DNA of 64,000 bases from Trichosporon coremiiforme. Its lineage: Eukaryota > Basidiomycota > Tremellomycetes > Trichosporonales > Trichosporonaceae. The stretch is taken from positions 372,001 through 436,000 of the forward strand of contig BCJJ01000007.1 of the NCBI GenBank assembly GCA_039545355.1, written 5' to 3'. The notes beneath the pieces are model-generated. The model did not search any database. It worked only from the letters and a program-made list of their open reading frames with translations, and was not told where the DNA came from. The first letter of the stretch is position 1. Each line of letters opens with the position of its first letter. The position numbers were made by a program, and so were the translations under genes. Positions 46,304-60,452 of the stretch are shown here, one piece after another.

Positions 46304-49300
46304 CCACACAGTTGCCTGCGAACGGACACCCGCCCCCAATTCGCACCGCGTTCGCCTCCTACACGACCATCGACAGACACAGCGCTGCACTACTGATAGT
46401 GCAAACGCCACCTGTCAGAACAAAGTCAGTCGTCAGTGATGACAGCGATGTGAGTAAGAAGTGCCACTTGTCAGGTGCCACAGAACGTTACCTGACCGAA
46501 GGCTTGCGTGCACTCTGCCAGTGATAGCTGATGTCGACCAAAGTGCCAGAGAGAGGCAGTGCACTTGTCCTGGTTGACGTGTGACAGGACGCAAGAGGCG
46601 ATGCTGCCGGATCCGACATAGGTGGCGATACCTGGCCCTGGTGTTCTCCGTTCCGAAGCACAGGCCAGGCGTCACATCACGTCTTTATGACGATTCTCAC
46701 AGCGCAGCCGCCGGAGCAACCCGCCATCTGCCTAACACCGACCTGGCCACGTCTCCAGCTCCACTCGATGCATGTGGGTCGTGAACACACACCACTCCGA
46801 CTCCCAGCTCCCAGGATCCCAAGAACGGTGCGTTGGAACGACACCAACGCCTGCTCCGTGGACCACGGGTGTGGACCCGCAGAGCGACTGCGGAGCCAAA
46901 CAAATCAATTTACGCGGGTATCCCAGTGCGGTGCAAAGCGCAGACAGCCGCAGAAAGCGCAGGCCATGCACAGCGCACCGTGCCCCATGCCATCGTTCTC
47001 CGCACCGCAACCGTCTGCATCGACTCGATGCGGTATCAAGGTCCACCGAGCAGTTCCTCAGTACCTGTCTTACACGCCTTACAGACATCTCGTTTCGCGA
47101 GGTTTGTATGGAAGCTCATTCTAGGATCCCTCTGCGCCAGCCCTCGGCTTGGGGTCCCGAGCTCGTGATCGCAACTCGTAGCGATGTCTGCAAAGCCTCC
47201 CGGAGGCGGAGCAGAGGGTACGCACGCCGAGGGCAAAGGGGGTCCGCTGCAACGCTGCACGGGCCGCACGGACCGTAGGGAATCGGAGGCCGGGCAGCAG
47301 CGGGCGACGGCTTAGGAGAACCGATACTCCTGAACACATCTGAACCGCGCCTGATGCTCAGTCGACCGCGGGGAGAGATCTAATGGTGGATCTCGTGTTC
47401 CTGCGTCTCCTGAACCGTTGCACCTTCAGTGACGAGCTTCTGCGCATTGCGTGCTTTCTTGTGCTGGGATGGAGCGGATCTGCAGATGATACTGCTACTC
47501 GAGAGTTACACTTTCGAAGAATGAAACGAGAACGAGACATCGCGGCATCTTCGTGACCTCGGGCCGTTCAGACTACTGTCGGCGTCAATCTGGACTCAGA
47601 GCTCTCCCGTCATGCTTGTCTGACCCCTCAGGTACGCCAGATCAGAGTACAGCGGCGTTTGGGTAATGACGGTATAACGTATCATGCATGACGAGAAACG
47701 AAATCTTACTCTCCGTCTCATGCTCGTTGAGACGCAAATACAGCGCTCCACATCTCTTACGGAAGGGGTAAGCCATCAAAGGGTAGCAAGGGGATGCCGG
47801 TCGCTTATGTAGCGGAGCGCGGGCAGCGGATGTCGTGAAGCTCAGGCCATCGGTCCCAAAATGTCGGGAACGCTGAAAGCCACAGTAAATGATTGGAGGC
47901 AGATGCACGGGCATGGAGACTTAACGGCATCCAGAGCTTTAATGGAAGGATCGGCTACTACTTCCGCCGCGACGGGAGGGCGAGTGAAGCATCGATCCAA
48001 CAAAAATCTGAACAATGCACGCCGACAAGCGCTGATGAGATCGCACCTTGAGACGGACAGACGGGAGCTTGCTTCACGTCCATGATAACGTACAACTGAA
48101 TGCTGGTTTGTTTCGAGTAATGTTCCGGCCTTGCCCAGTGCAAGTATAGATCGGTTTCGTCGTGCGGTTAGAGGTAATTTCTCGCCATGTCGCCAGGATA
48201 AGCGCGTCAATGAATGCAATAAAAGGTGCGAGGATCAGTGCTAACGTCGTTCCGGCCACAGCATGATCGTGTTAGCGCAGTACCGACAGTCCGTCGTCAT
48301 GAATCTTGATAAAGGTACCGGGGACCGGGAGCGTACCCTGTAATGGCCAGCTATCGCCTTAGTAGGCCGACATGAGCGGGCAGGGTACCACCATTACACC
48401 ATCCGACGTGGAAGATGGTCGGCGCGTCCACGAAGACTCCAGTGACGGGCTCAACGGGTGGAGCGGAGACGACCGTGAATTGGTTCATTACATTGCGCTG
48501 ATCGATTGACAGGCTGTAAGTGTCTTGTGCCGTAGTCTCGGAGTAGCGCCTGATAGCGCCTTGTTGGAGAGCGCTCTTACCCGTTGCGTCAAGGAGTACA
48601 CCACTCGTAACAGCGTCTCGTCAGTGACGGCAGCGCCACATCACCACTATCTTCGGGAGCTCGCACCCTAGGGGAGGGATCGTCGGCCGCTATACCTACC
48701 AGCGAGGTAGTGAGAGGCGGGTACAGAAGATAACGGCAGTGCTCAAGCACTATAAATCATGCAGGATCCGCTACCTTGAATATCGCCTGACGATATTGCG
48801 AGAACGGGTGATCGGGGCGGTTATAGCAGGAATGCCGCAGGATCGCTGGCCGCGCTTAACACGCTTAAAAGCGGCCCGTTGCCTGCCCGATGTCCAGCCC
48901 GCACTTCTCGAACTATGGTCGAAGTGGGATAAGGGCGAGATGCGTTGAAAGGACCGGCCAGCGGCACAGAAGATCCAAGCCCCACGATGCTGAATGTTGA
49001 AGATGCCATCAAATGCTACCTCGTCCTGTCCGCGACGTCCACGGGTTTAACCGCTGCACCCGCTGCACCCCACTGCCAGTTCTGCAGGTTGCTGTCGCTA
49101 GCTTTCTTGCCGCTGTTACCGTCACTGGCTGTTAGTACCGTGAGTTTCAGCAGCCCGAGCCCACACTACAACCTACTGCGATCAACTCAACTAAGAACAG
49201 CCGAGATAGCCCCTGCATCAGAAACCGAGGGTTCTAATCATGTCTGCAGCGGACCGAGCTTCTAGGCGTTGCTAGCTCATCCTTGGCTTATCCCCGGAAC

Positions 49301-52300
49301 CCACTTTCTCGAAACGCCACGACGGAGAGAACGCTTCGCCTCAACATCAAACCGTCATCGGTCACTGGCTATCTGATCCACTTGGCGGGAGACGTTAGCC
49401 TGGTCGGAACTGAGATGAATGAGATGCGGCCCACGTCTGCGATCTCGTCAGTGCTTGCTGCCACTGGACATGACCGAGTCTCTACCCGACGCCGTCTAGA
49501 CTGTTGATGTATGCCGGCGCCACAAGATCTCCGTCAGCATTCCGTGTGCCGTATGGGGCCTACCGGACTTCTCGTCAACGCTGGAGCCAGTTGGGGTGGA
49601 CATCTTCCCCAACCGGAATGCTGAGCGACTGGCTGAAACTATGCCTGCCTCTGTACCTAACGTATAGCCGATTGCCATTGATTCCATTTTACGCCGCCAA
49701 TAGACACGAATCTGCGATGAGCCCTCACCTGTGACAGGTACATCTATCTGCGGGTGTCTGACGATGGCCATGTGAAGGGTCGGCAATCTGGTTGGCCAGG
49801 CTCCGAGTATGTGTTACCCGGCATCTATACGCGGTGCAGGGGACGTCGCACTCCGGCTCAGATTTCGGTTCCTGTGATGAAGATCATGCAAAGCCGCCCA
49901 CTGCAGGTACACCCAAAAGTGCACAAAGTTAGCGGAAGCTGCTACCATTCGAAGCGAAACCCTGTAATGTGCAACGAGAAGGAGCGGCTGTCGCAAGTTC
50001 GTATGTCCTTGTGCCAGTTGTCGAGGACGTCGTGGGCCATCGTCGGTGACAAAACGCCACGACCGGGAACAGGCGTACGTGCTCCATGCTCCATGGCATG
50101 GATCGCCGGCGTCTTACACCACGGTGGCCGAGCATGCCGACCCGTGACTGCTGACTGGGGAGCTGAGGAACGTACGACACCTTGGCACGCTGTGCATCTC
50201 GGGTCCTTGCGACCCGGGGTCACCTGCGAGGGGACTTTACGAGCTTATGAACCTGCGAAATCAGGTACATTGCATCTTATCTGAACTCTGGTGCGGAGTG
50301 GGAGTCGGGGCGTCGGGTTCGAGAGCGGGATGGTGCCACGGTGAGCGATGGCCGTTGAGGGACGTGTTCCTCAACAAGGGACTTACATACATGACACGCC
50401 GTGGGACGATGTGCCAAGGGCACAAATTGGAGCTGTGCGTCGCGGAAGTGACGCGGCGAGGAGTGGGGATCAGTGCACGCCGTGGATATGGCCCGATGAT
50501 GGCGTCAACGTCTATGAATTGCTATGCATCCAGATCCTGTACCTCCTGCGATCCGGGGACCATTCCGATGCTATGCTGCGATCCCGCATGCCCGCCCACT
50601 TCGTCCCCATCGAAACCGACGGCCCGTCTACTTAGCAATGTGCCTGGTGCACCCGAGGTCGAGACGGTGCTCGGTCGCACAGCTGTGCGAGCGATCGTTG
50701 CGCTTGGCACTTTGACTATTCGCTTTGCAGAACAACACCCTGGCGTATGCTTGAACGGCGTGAACGGCATCGAAGTAACGGAGACTGCACCAGTATCATC
50801 TGGGCAGTGAAGCTGATGCTAGATTCAGGTACGCCACGTGCAGGGAACTCGTGGCGCGCATTCCACGGGCTCAAACAGCCAGCCCCGCAAGGTATTGCGC
50901 AATCCTCGATCCCCGATCCTCTGCTCCTCGCTCTCATGCCGCTCGCCACTCATCTCGTCGCAACCCGGCATGTCAACGCTCGGCGTCTGCGAGATGGCTT
51001 AGATCTTTCGTTTCGCAGTGCAGATACAGCGGGCTGAACAGTGGCTTGAGTTACTAGTGCGACATGTAGGGACGAGAGGTGGGCAGGCGAAGAAGGTGCA
51101 CATTTGGGGTCCGTGGTCCATCGTTCGAGGGCGCGGGGCTAGTCGAGATGCACATTGGGCGCACTGGAGCAAAACTTAGGCGTTGACAAGATTGGGGACG
51201 GCGCAACGTATAGGTCAAGAAGCAGCGTCCCCGACGCAGAGGCCGTAGGCATGCGGCAACTTTGGAATCGAATAGAATTAGGAAGGCTTCCGAGTTCCCC
51301 AGAGGGTGTCTCGCCGTTCCGTGCCACAGACACTATCTAAACTCAGCCTCACACACCGGCCGCCAGCGTGACCCTGCGCAGGTCGGTGGCGGCGGCGCGC
51401 ATGTACTGCACTTGCGCAGACCGGCTTCGCTGACATAACGTGAAGGCCGAAACACTGCTCGAAGCAAGCCGTACGGAAGCCGGAGAACTGGGTTGAGCCT
51501 GAGTTTGAACCACAGCCAGTGCCACGCACAGACGACCAGACTGAGAGAGCAGTGTGCCGAAGAGAGCCGCGAAACGCCAGATGGCGCATCCGCCGCCCGT
51601 GCCGGCGTAACGGCGCGACAGGGCGCCGGTCACCCGTTCGTCAGCTTTGCCACGCATCGTGCGGATGCTCCCCCGACGCACACCCGGCTTAAGCTTCGAC
51701 AACGGGACGGCAGCGTTGACACGCCCGAGAGACCTGCAGGGCTCCTCGTCACATGCCTGGTTCATGCCGCTAAGCAGCTGTGCATTGCGACGGATACTTG
51801 ACATGACCGGGCTCTGCGTACCACCCCTGTGGCCGTGCAACAGTTGCTTGGTAGCCTAGATCTAGTGTCCGAGCGTGTGTCATCTGTCTGGACTATGGGT
51901 GGATTGTGTATTGCATCAGATGCGATCTCAGCCACTGAATGCGTTGTACGCCGCAGCACCAAGGATCAGACATGGATCTCTTTGTTGCAGGGGTCGCGTG
52001 AGGCCGCGGATCTCCTGTGGCCCCTTCAGTCAGGACCGACAAGAACAGGGTTTGGTGCGACTGGCCAACACGATTGCTCGCTTCTGGGCCAGTCTATGAA
52101 CCCTACGACACCAATGCAGAGGCGTTTGGCGGAGGGCTTTGGCATGGGGCAACAGGGCCGGCAGCAGAGGCTTCGATATCCGTGGCGAAGGGTTCAATTC
52201 TGGAACGCTGCTTCTATCTTGACACCATCCCGAGACATGGCAGAGTTCAGGATGTGGGGGGCGAGAAACGTGACTGCGCTCGTGCTACACGCACCAGCGC

Positions 52301-55300
52301 ACCGAATGGGACCTAAGCCAAGCCACTGATGAAGCGATGAATGGACCCACGAAACGTCCTTGAGCGACTGCGAGGCGCGAGGCGTAGACGGCCAGTGGCA
52401 CCGAGGGCAGTTACAGTGACGGCGCCGTCACCCTACAGGGCGACCAAGTCCGCCTCCGTACGCCCGGTGGTAGAGATCTGTGCAGAGTTCGGCGTTGTGG
52501 GATCATTTCCCCTGAGCGTGCTCTCGTGGCTCAGTGGTTTGCGGCCCAAAACGGCTATGAAGACGAGAGCTCGAGCACGCTCAATCAGTGACCGGAAGGG
52601 AACCGATAACCCTCATCTGTGTCACTGGCAGGAGGTTTATTTTCCCGCGAAAAGGTTTACGCGGCGAACTTACCGGGCTTGATTCATTACTGAGGAGCAG
52701 CTTTTTGAAAAGTGAGAGTTGAATGCAACGTTCGACGCACTGAAGGGCCATTGTTGCGGAGGCGTCGGGGGTTCAAACGCCTTGACACTCAGGCCAGACG
52801 CCGCAGCCCGCATTATCAACGTCGCAATGACCAAGCGGACATCTAAGGAGTGCATGGCGCTACGCACTACAGAACCTCGGTAATATCGGGGTCTCAAGGC
52901 CGTGATTAGATCACTTCGTGCCGCTTCGACAGGTACGCAATCAGTTCAATGTCCTTAGTTCAATTGTTCATGAAGCGCTTGGGCCCGCCTAGCTCTTGTG
53001 TTGGCGCGCAGAGTCTCAATTAACCCCCACGATAGTGGGATGGCAGACTTAACGATAACGTATGTACCACGCACTAGCGTAGCGAGGCTGCCTATTGTGA
53101 TGTGCCCTACCTCGGACGTGGACGCCGCTTGTCTCGCGAGCAGTGTTGAGTGTTACAGGGACGGACTGTGACATGAATAGGGTCTAAGACAGGTCAAAAG
53201 GGTCGTTCTCTTCAGCCAGGCGTCCTACGTCGCCACGCTCCTCTTGACCCTCTGGAGTTGTGAACGCGAAAACTCTCGTTGCGGAATACCTTCAGCCCGC
53301 CAACAATCAGTTTGGTCGTTACACTGCGAGCATTGTGAGCGTTGGGGTTGCGCCACCGACCCCTGTCCAGCTGTTGTCGCACTTCTCTTCCGACTAACCT
53401 TCGCGGATCCGATGGCCTATCATGACACTTGTGTCACAAAGGCTTGTTATAGCATCACTCACGTTCTAAACAGAACTGATATTGTCTCTGATGATCAGGG
53501 TACATAAAACTGTATACTCGCTAGAAACTCAATTCAGATCTGCATGAATGTTGGAGTGCGGTATGTCCCCGACTTCGTGCCACGCCACTAATCTTTCGTA
53601 AATTCTGTGACGTGGTAGGTCAGAAGCAACATAGATCACAGAAGGCGACCTGAAGACAACATAGTCTCTCTTTAGCTGATCTTCTTGTGCGCTTTGTTGA
53701 ATGATGAGTCGATTCAGCATCACGAGGCGCATTTCACCAGCTGAATGGAGCGTACGTTGTTGGCTATCCTCAGGCAAAATCAGACTCGATACTCAGCCTC
53801 GCATGCACTCCTCGATACCGCGTCTGAACTGGCTGTTGACGGAAGAAGCTCCAATTCACCAAGCAGACTTGTTACGGCATCGAACCATCGCTGTTGCATC
53901 GGCTAAGCTGTTGATGACGAGAGCACTGAATGCGTCGCATTTGGCGAGCGGCCTTGGCGCCCCGAAAAAGGAGGGCTGCTCGGCCGAGAGGGTTGGACAC
54001 CGATGCAGTTATCGTTCCTGTCAGTTTTAGAGGTGATGATGACCGGGGTGCAGCACATGCTCGAGCGGAGTTACGACGCGTGAAGACCAGTGCAGTGTGA
54101 GTCGGTGACATGAAGTATGTCAGCATACGCATTTCAACTGCGACTACCCTGCAACGGCCTCTTTAGAATGAGGGTGGATAAGCGGGTCCGTCCTTTACCG
54201 ATGGTCACTCGTTCACAACAGACAGGAGTCGGGGAGAGCTGCGAACTGTGCTCCGAAATCGGTGACTTGACTGATGAATAGCCCTCCTAGATAGAGTCGT
54301 GAGGTCTTGAGCACAGCTCGCGCCCTTGATCGGAATCGAAAGAAGTCATTACGGATACTCCACCCTGTTCCCTGATCGCGCAGAAGAAAAGTGGTAGCTG
54401 CCTGCCTCGATGTAGCAGACTGCATCAGCAGATGGTAAAGGTCGGATATATTCTTGGGTATTAATAAGGTGTGGTGACCGATGGTGCCTGGCTGCACCCT
54501 ACGGTAGACCGTCAGGACAATGGTTTCCTGAGCATGAAAAGATACCGTTCTCACTCGTCACGATGAGACTGTCTTAGACGTTAGATATTCCGTTGGAAGT
54601 TGGCGAAGACGTTCGTTGGATTAGTGGGGCTAAAGCTTAAACAAGTCGGTCAAAGAAGAACCTTCAGTGAAACACGCAGAGCCCTGACTAGCGTTTGCAG
54701 ATGCGCACTCTGTCCCAGCCTTGTGAGAGCTTATCCGGCCTTTGGCCTCGAATGTCGATGTCAAAACTTAGCTTTTGGGTACTGACACAAGACGTAATGA
54801 CCGCTTGACATTACGGCAACAGGCGATCACGGTGTCACCAGCATTGACGTGCGTCCCCCGTTGGAACAGAAGCTAGCGCTTATATTGAACCTTACTGCGA
54901 GGGTGCAAGGGGTTGTGCGTGTCGCAGGAACAAAGTTTCAGCTGGTATCCAGTATGCGGTGACGAACAATTGGGTGCGATCTGGAACCTTTGTGCAAGGC
55001 GCGCTCCAGACGCTTGATGTGTCTGTCACTTCGATGCCAGGAGCGCGGAGGCTGTTGTCAAGCATCAAGATGTGAAGCTACGAAACGCGTCGACCATCCT
55101 TTTCTCCGCGAGACGAAGGGGCCCGGGGCACGTTGGGCAAACTTCTTGCTTTGAGGTACCTTCGTGGACCGGCCAGTCACTCTCCCTTGGTTGCGCCGGC
55201 GGCGTTGGAGAGCTAAGATGCGGTATATAGACCGAAGCAACAAGCGTGCTCGCAGACGCGGGACCATGTGCTCATGTCGCTACTCGAGAACGGAGTCAGC

Positions 55301-58300
55301 CACTTCCGACACACAGCATTACGAACAACTCCTTCCGCCCTCTTCAGTATCGACACATGCGGTGCTAGGAGTATATTGAACCCCAGGCAGTCAATAGTGG
55401 ATGGTTTTGCGAGGAACAGTCGCCGCCCTGAGTTGGCTGCATGAGAATTACTTCGCGGCTTTAATGCTGTGCCTCAGAAACGCGCTCGGTGTCCGACAGA
55501 CGAGACGCAATGACATGGAGTACAACTTTTGAGCAGTAAGTGGAGATAATGTCCAAGTGAAAGAAGGAGGGAGATACGTCCTGGGTGGCTACCAATGTAT
55601 TTGCCAGAAGCAGACAGTACATGGACTGGCCTAAGCGGGCAGCTCCACTTGCTGCTCCACAGTCGCGTTCCCCGAGTGTCCGCCGTGCCGCTGCAGCTTA
55701 GCGGCCCAGCCGCTGTGTTGGTCGTCCCAAGAAGACAGGCACCACGGAGTCAAGTGTGCCTGGTGCCCGCAACGAAGCGGAGCTAGCCGGGAATGTACAA
55801 CACAACCTACCTTGCGAACCCTTCGCCAAGGCTTGCGCCATCAGTCAAGTCACCAGTTTCCGCCTTCTGCTCGTGCATGTATTCGACACTGCATCACAGG
55901 CGGCCTCTTGCCTTCTGCTGTGACAGCAGCGACGATCGACCGATACTAGCCGGCGAAAACGTACAATACAGGGTGAGGACAGGGTCTGGCAACGTCTCGA
56001 ACTTTAAAGAGGTCCCATCGACGGGCTCAGAAACATGTCTGGTACCCGTAGAGAGACGCATACAGTGAAGGATGCGTTTCGCGCCTAGGTACTTGCTTGA
56101 CTGCCGTTCCATGATCGAGACCACTGGCCCCTCACACCTCTTTACAATGCAGGAACGTCATGGTGTCAAGTGGCTGGAGTGGGTTTGCACATGCTGTTGC
56201 CCGACCCATAAACGCGGGTACCTCTGGAAAGTTGATTATCACACGCAAATGTCAATCTCATCTATTGCCCTACCTTCTTCCCTGACGCCATAACAGTACC
56301 CTTGCCACCTGGTCACTGGCCGCCTGATGCGCCAGCTTCTCCGCCACCATTCGCTCCGAAAGTCAAGACCTGAGGCATTAAACTTAGGTAAGGAGCGTCA
56401 GAAAAGTCGTTCTGCGTTCTGCGAGGCTAGGGTAGCTCGCATAGTGTCAGCGCGGAGGCTGCATTCGCTCTAATGGCTGCCAGCGGCCGCCAGAGCCTTA
56501 AGCCCGTCAGCCAGCCAAGACAAGACCAAATGAATGAATGGGACAGTGTGCACTAAACCGATGCGCGCCGCACCCTGAAGGTCGGCCGCTAGACGTCCCC
56601 GAGCCCGAGCCCCGAGCGTGCTGTGCCGAGCATCGTGTTACATCGAGCGGTGCGAATCACCCTAATGCTGCACATTCTTCAGGTCGTCGAGGGAAGCGTG
56701 TGTCCCTTGCCTTTCCTGATCTTGGGTATGTGGGGCAACCATTCTTCGTTTCGATGCTCGGGTGGCGGTGAGGTGTCATCATGTACGACATCTGTGTCTG
56801 ACTTTCGAGAGGTACGTCTTCTGTGTCACAACCCGACGGGCACTACAAGAGGGAACATGAAGGGTCCAGAAGTCATACCTTGGTCGGCCTACCTGCGCAT
56901 TGTTCGATACTGAGGGAGTAGGCGGGCCACGAGACCACATCTCAAGGATCCGAGGCCCCAGATCCGAGAACGCGCATACAATGTCCGCAGTCCAAGGATC
57001 CGAAGAGCAGGAGCGAAGCGAGACCCTGGCTGGTTAGCCTCCAAAAAAGTGTGCACGCATCTGCGCAAGAAAAATATCTACATAACTTTTTGATTGCCGG
57101 AAAGGTAGCTCTAGTGGCGGATCAGTGACGTCGCCGCAGGAACCGTGCACAGCCGGTGCCCGTAATCAGTCCTTGTGCCTCGGGCTGGGCATGCTCGGCG
57201 GCGCAGAATCCTGCAGGCATTCGTCCCAACACATGGTGCTCACTCAGAGCCCTGGGCCCTTGCTCGGCCCTCAGCCCTTGGCATGCCACCCTGCACCCCC
57301 TGCACCACGCTGCGTTCTGTTGTGAATCTTGGAGTTAAGGGCGGACACGGAGGACGACAAAGAACAGAAGACCGATGTCGTCAGGACAGCCGGGGAGGCA
57401 GTTTGACCATCAAGATATTCAGCCCAGGGAGAGACGAAGTGCAGTGTACAGCTTGGTCGGTAGCCGGAAGACTGCCGCGTGCCGCACGGGGACGAGCTCA
57501 AGTGCGCAGGTGCACAGGTACGGCGTGCCTTTAGCTTGTAGCGGGGGTTCGCGGAGGGAGGAAGGGCTAACATCTGAATCAGCAATTGAAAGCGCGGTGG
57601 TGCTACCCACTAAAATCGCGGCGCATGGTTTCACCTGGAATGGCCTGTAACCTGAGTACTACGGCGTGCGGCGCGTCAGGCGTCGTGTGGCAAGACATTT
57701 GCCACCCGGTTGCTCTGGGCTTGAATAGCTGTCAGCTGGCAGCAAGACGGAGCAGGAGCAGGGTCCGAGGCCGCCAGCCGCTGACATGATTCCGTGGTCG
57801 CCATATCAATAAGCATCGGCGGCCATGCGCTTGAACATTGCCCGTAGCCCTGCTGCAGTCCCAATAGTCTGGTATCATCACCCCTGATGACCAGGCCGGG
57901 AACTCATTGTGAAGGGGCGCAGACGACTCTGTGGCCCTTGGGCCCGAAGACGGCGAGGAACGACGGGCTGGGGAGGGGGGGTTGCCATTAAGCTAAAGCT
58001 GACTCGTACCTGGTCGCTGGTTTACACAGAATAGGGGACCTGAATTTCTCAGTAGCTCTATTCTGGGTGGACCCTGGGTTTGGTCGCTGAGGAGTCGTAA
58101 TCACTCCACGACTGCGCCTGATGGACTACGATGAGAGATACCGAGTGTGCGAGGGACGAGGAGATCACGTCTCGTAAGCGGGTCATGGTGGTGCAGAAGG
58201 GTGCCTGATGCCTGAACTCTGATGTTATTGATACTGCACAAAGAAGCAGCTGCCAGTGCCGCCCGCAGATCCCTGAAGAGCGCAGAAGTCTCGAAGTAAG

Positions 58301-60452
58301 AGGGGCGGCAGCGCACAGCGGCTCGGTTCGGGTTCGGGTTCGTTACCGCGCCTGGTCCCTTCTCCCTTTCCCTCTCCTCATCCTCCGCCCGACGCGCCGC
58401 CGCCTCTCCTACCCTTCCGCCGCACAGAACCGTCAAGCAGGGCCGACCCCCCAGCCGCGCGAGCCACAAGAGCCCACGCCACAGGCCAACTTGTTGTTAG
58501 CCCCAGGCAGTCACCTTTGTCGTCGTCTGCCCTTTTCGCCTCAAGCCATTGCCGCAAAGACCTTCCCTGACTTCGACACAGTTGTGTATTATCCTGCGAC
58601 ATGGGATCAACACTAAACCGCTAGTCTTCTTACGCTAGCGTACGATCAAATGATGGAATTCGGTCAGGAGAGCTTTCAGCCTCGCTCGGGGAGTTTCGCG
58701 ACGCATATAACACATATCCGTCGCCTCAGATATGTCAATTGCGGAGCACGTTAGGAGGCATGCAGGCTTGTCGGTCAGTAGGCTGGTAGGGCCTGTCCAC
58801 AGATCGCCGAAGGAGCCACGAGCCCCATGCCGAGCTGGTCGGAGCTGAAAGGGTCCCTACAGGCAGGGCTCTTCGCCCTGGAAAGGGGGGGGGGGGGGGG
58901 GGTCAGGCCCTTGCTTCGCAGCTGTGAGCATGCAACAGGAATGGTTCGCGCAGCAGTAGGTCTGTGAAACCCACAAACGCAGATTAATCGGGAGTTTTTG
59001 TCCAGGGACAGATATAGATCGACGCCGACACAGTGAGCGCGAAATAGATCTGGGTGTTCGCATCTCTTCTCGCAGCACTTCTCTGTTTGCCTAAATGCGC
59101 ATCTCGCCAGGGATGGGTGCTTTCGGCTTGCCGCCATTCGCAGCTCAATGGGAGTAGTATTGACACGAACGGGACGCGGCGGAGGACAGCGCTTGGTGTC
59201 CATGCCGTACATTGAATGGCCGCGGCGGTTAATGCGATGCGGCGGACACCGATGCTCGTTAGCACGGTAGCGTAGACGAGGTACCTGCCACGCGGCAATG
59301 CCCTCAACAGTAAATTGCGCAAGAGAGCTAGGGCGGTTGCATTCAGCGTAGACACTCAGGCCTAGGCCAGGAACGGTACACGAGTTACTGTTGACGATTT
59401 AGCATCTGCCTTCAGAGCATGAGACCAAAGGTTCGAGGTGCGACAACAGGATGTGCGTCCGACTGGCAGTGGTTCCTTGTCAGCTGGATGACCACTCGAG
59501 GAGCGACGAGCGAGCGAAAGCAATCTGACGCTGTTCAGGAAGTATGGGGGGCGTTAGTCTCAGCAAACCTGAGGGCTGAAGCGGAGGATGTGGTCATTAT
59601 TTTTAGGGAGGCTTAGGTTATTGACCGCTGGTTAGGCTCCGTGCACAGGGCGATGGACCAGGCTGTCGACAGGGATGGAGGCTTGGTCAGGTTATCAGGA
59701 CAATCAGGACCCATGAAAGGCAATATAGACATTCTTCACAGATTCGAGCGGACTGACGCTGACGTTGACCGAGGGATATGCCCCAGGATCGCAGGAGGAC
59801 GACACGAGCATGCCAGTGCGCCGACGAGAGCCCACTGGGCAAACCGCGATGTGGGCCGGCCAGGGACCCAGGGAGTAGACTGTATGTGATTGGTAGGGTC
59901 AAGGGAACGAGGGTCAATAGGGGCATGCAAATGCTGGCATTTCTCGGGTTAGACCCACATATTACGGCGTTCAGGCCCTCCTCAGGTGTAACGTCGTAGA
60001 CCGGCATTTCCACGATCCTCCGCACCCCAGTTCTCCTTCCTTCCCCCTGCCTCTCCGCCCCCCTGAACCCTGAGCCCTGATGGTGCCTGACGCTTAGGCT
60101 CACCTCAGCTCGACCATACCGTACAGTCGGCAAGTAACATCATCTGCTAGGCCGAACCTGTACCTTACGGATTGGATTCTTGATTCAGATTACGCTTACG
60201 CTTACACTTGCGCACAGAGCTACATCCAACGGTCTCTTTGACTCCAAGTTTCCTTGGTCCGGCTGCGCGGCCCCTGATGGCGGGGAGCGGACGCACCACG
60301 CTTCGTACATGACCAGTCGGTAATGTTCGAATTGCCACCTGACCCATCTCAGGTGAGATAGGTCTCTCAGGACATCAGGTCCGAACACAAGTCAAGTTTG
60401 GGTTGTCGCGGCCAACAGGCCATCAGGCCAACACGTAACGGCTACGATCATG
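46304..60452. other. About 14 kb gene desert
   Basis: Six-frame reading finds only short open frames (none above about 190 codons) with no recognisable domain, no conserved exon-intron series and no codon bias like the neighbouring genes. I found no transposase, integrase or reverse-transcriptase motifs, no obvious long terminal repeats, and no convincing tRNA. GC is moderate and CpG remains common, so strong RIP-like or methylation decay is not evident by eye. It may be an extended regulatory region for the gene at the right edge, non-coding RNA genes, diverged mobile-element remnants, or a chromosomal structural element. Confidence 0.55.
58885..58902 (+). repeat. Eighteen-base G homopolymer
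   Basis: An uninterrupted run of 18 G lies within the gene desert. It is the longest homopolymer in the window and could form G-quadruplex-like structure. The exact length may be affected by sequencing error. Confidence 0.85.

Noticed and set aside
48381..48415. tRNA-like segment on the minus strand (A-box-like GGATGGTGTAATGGT with a following stem-like stretch)
   Set aside because: No matching acceptor 3' strand, no proper T arm and no anticodon loop with U33 could be built, so it is at most a tRNA remnant or chance similarity.
49754..52329. Several 100-190-codon frames in the gene desert (for example 49754-50284, 51349-51840, 51829-52329)
   Set aside because: They overlap each other in different frames, translate to domain-free sequence and show no splice or codon support.
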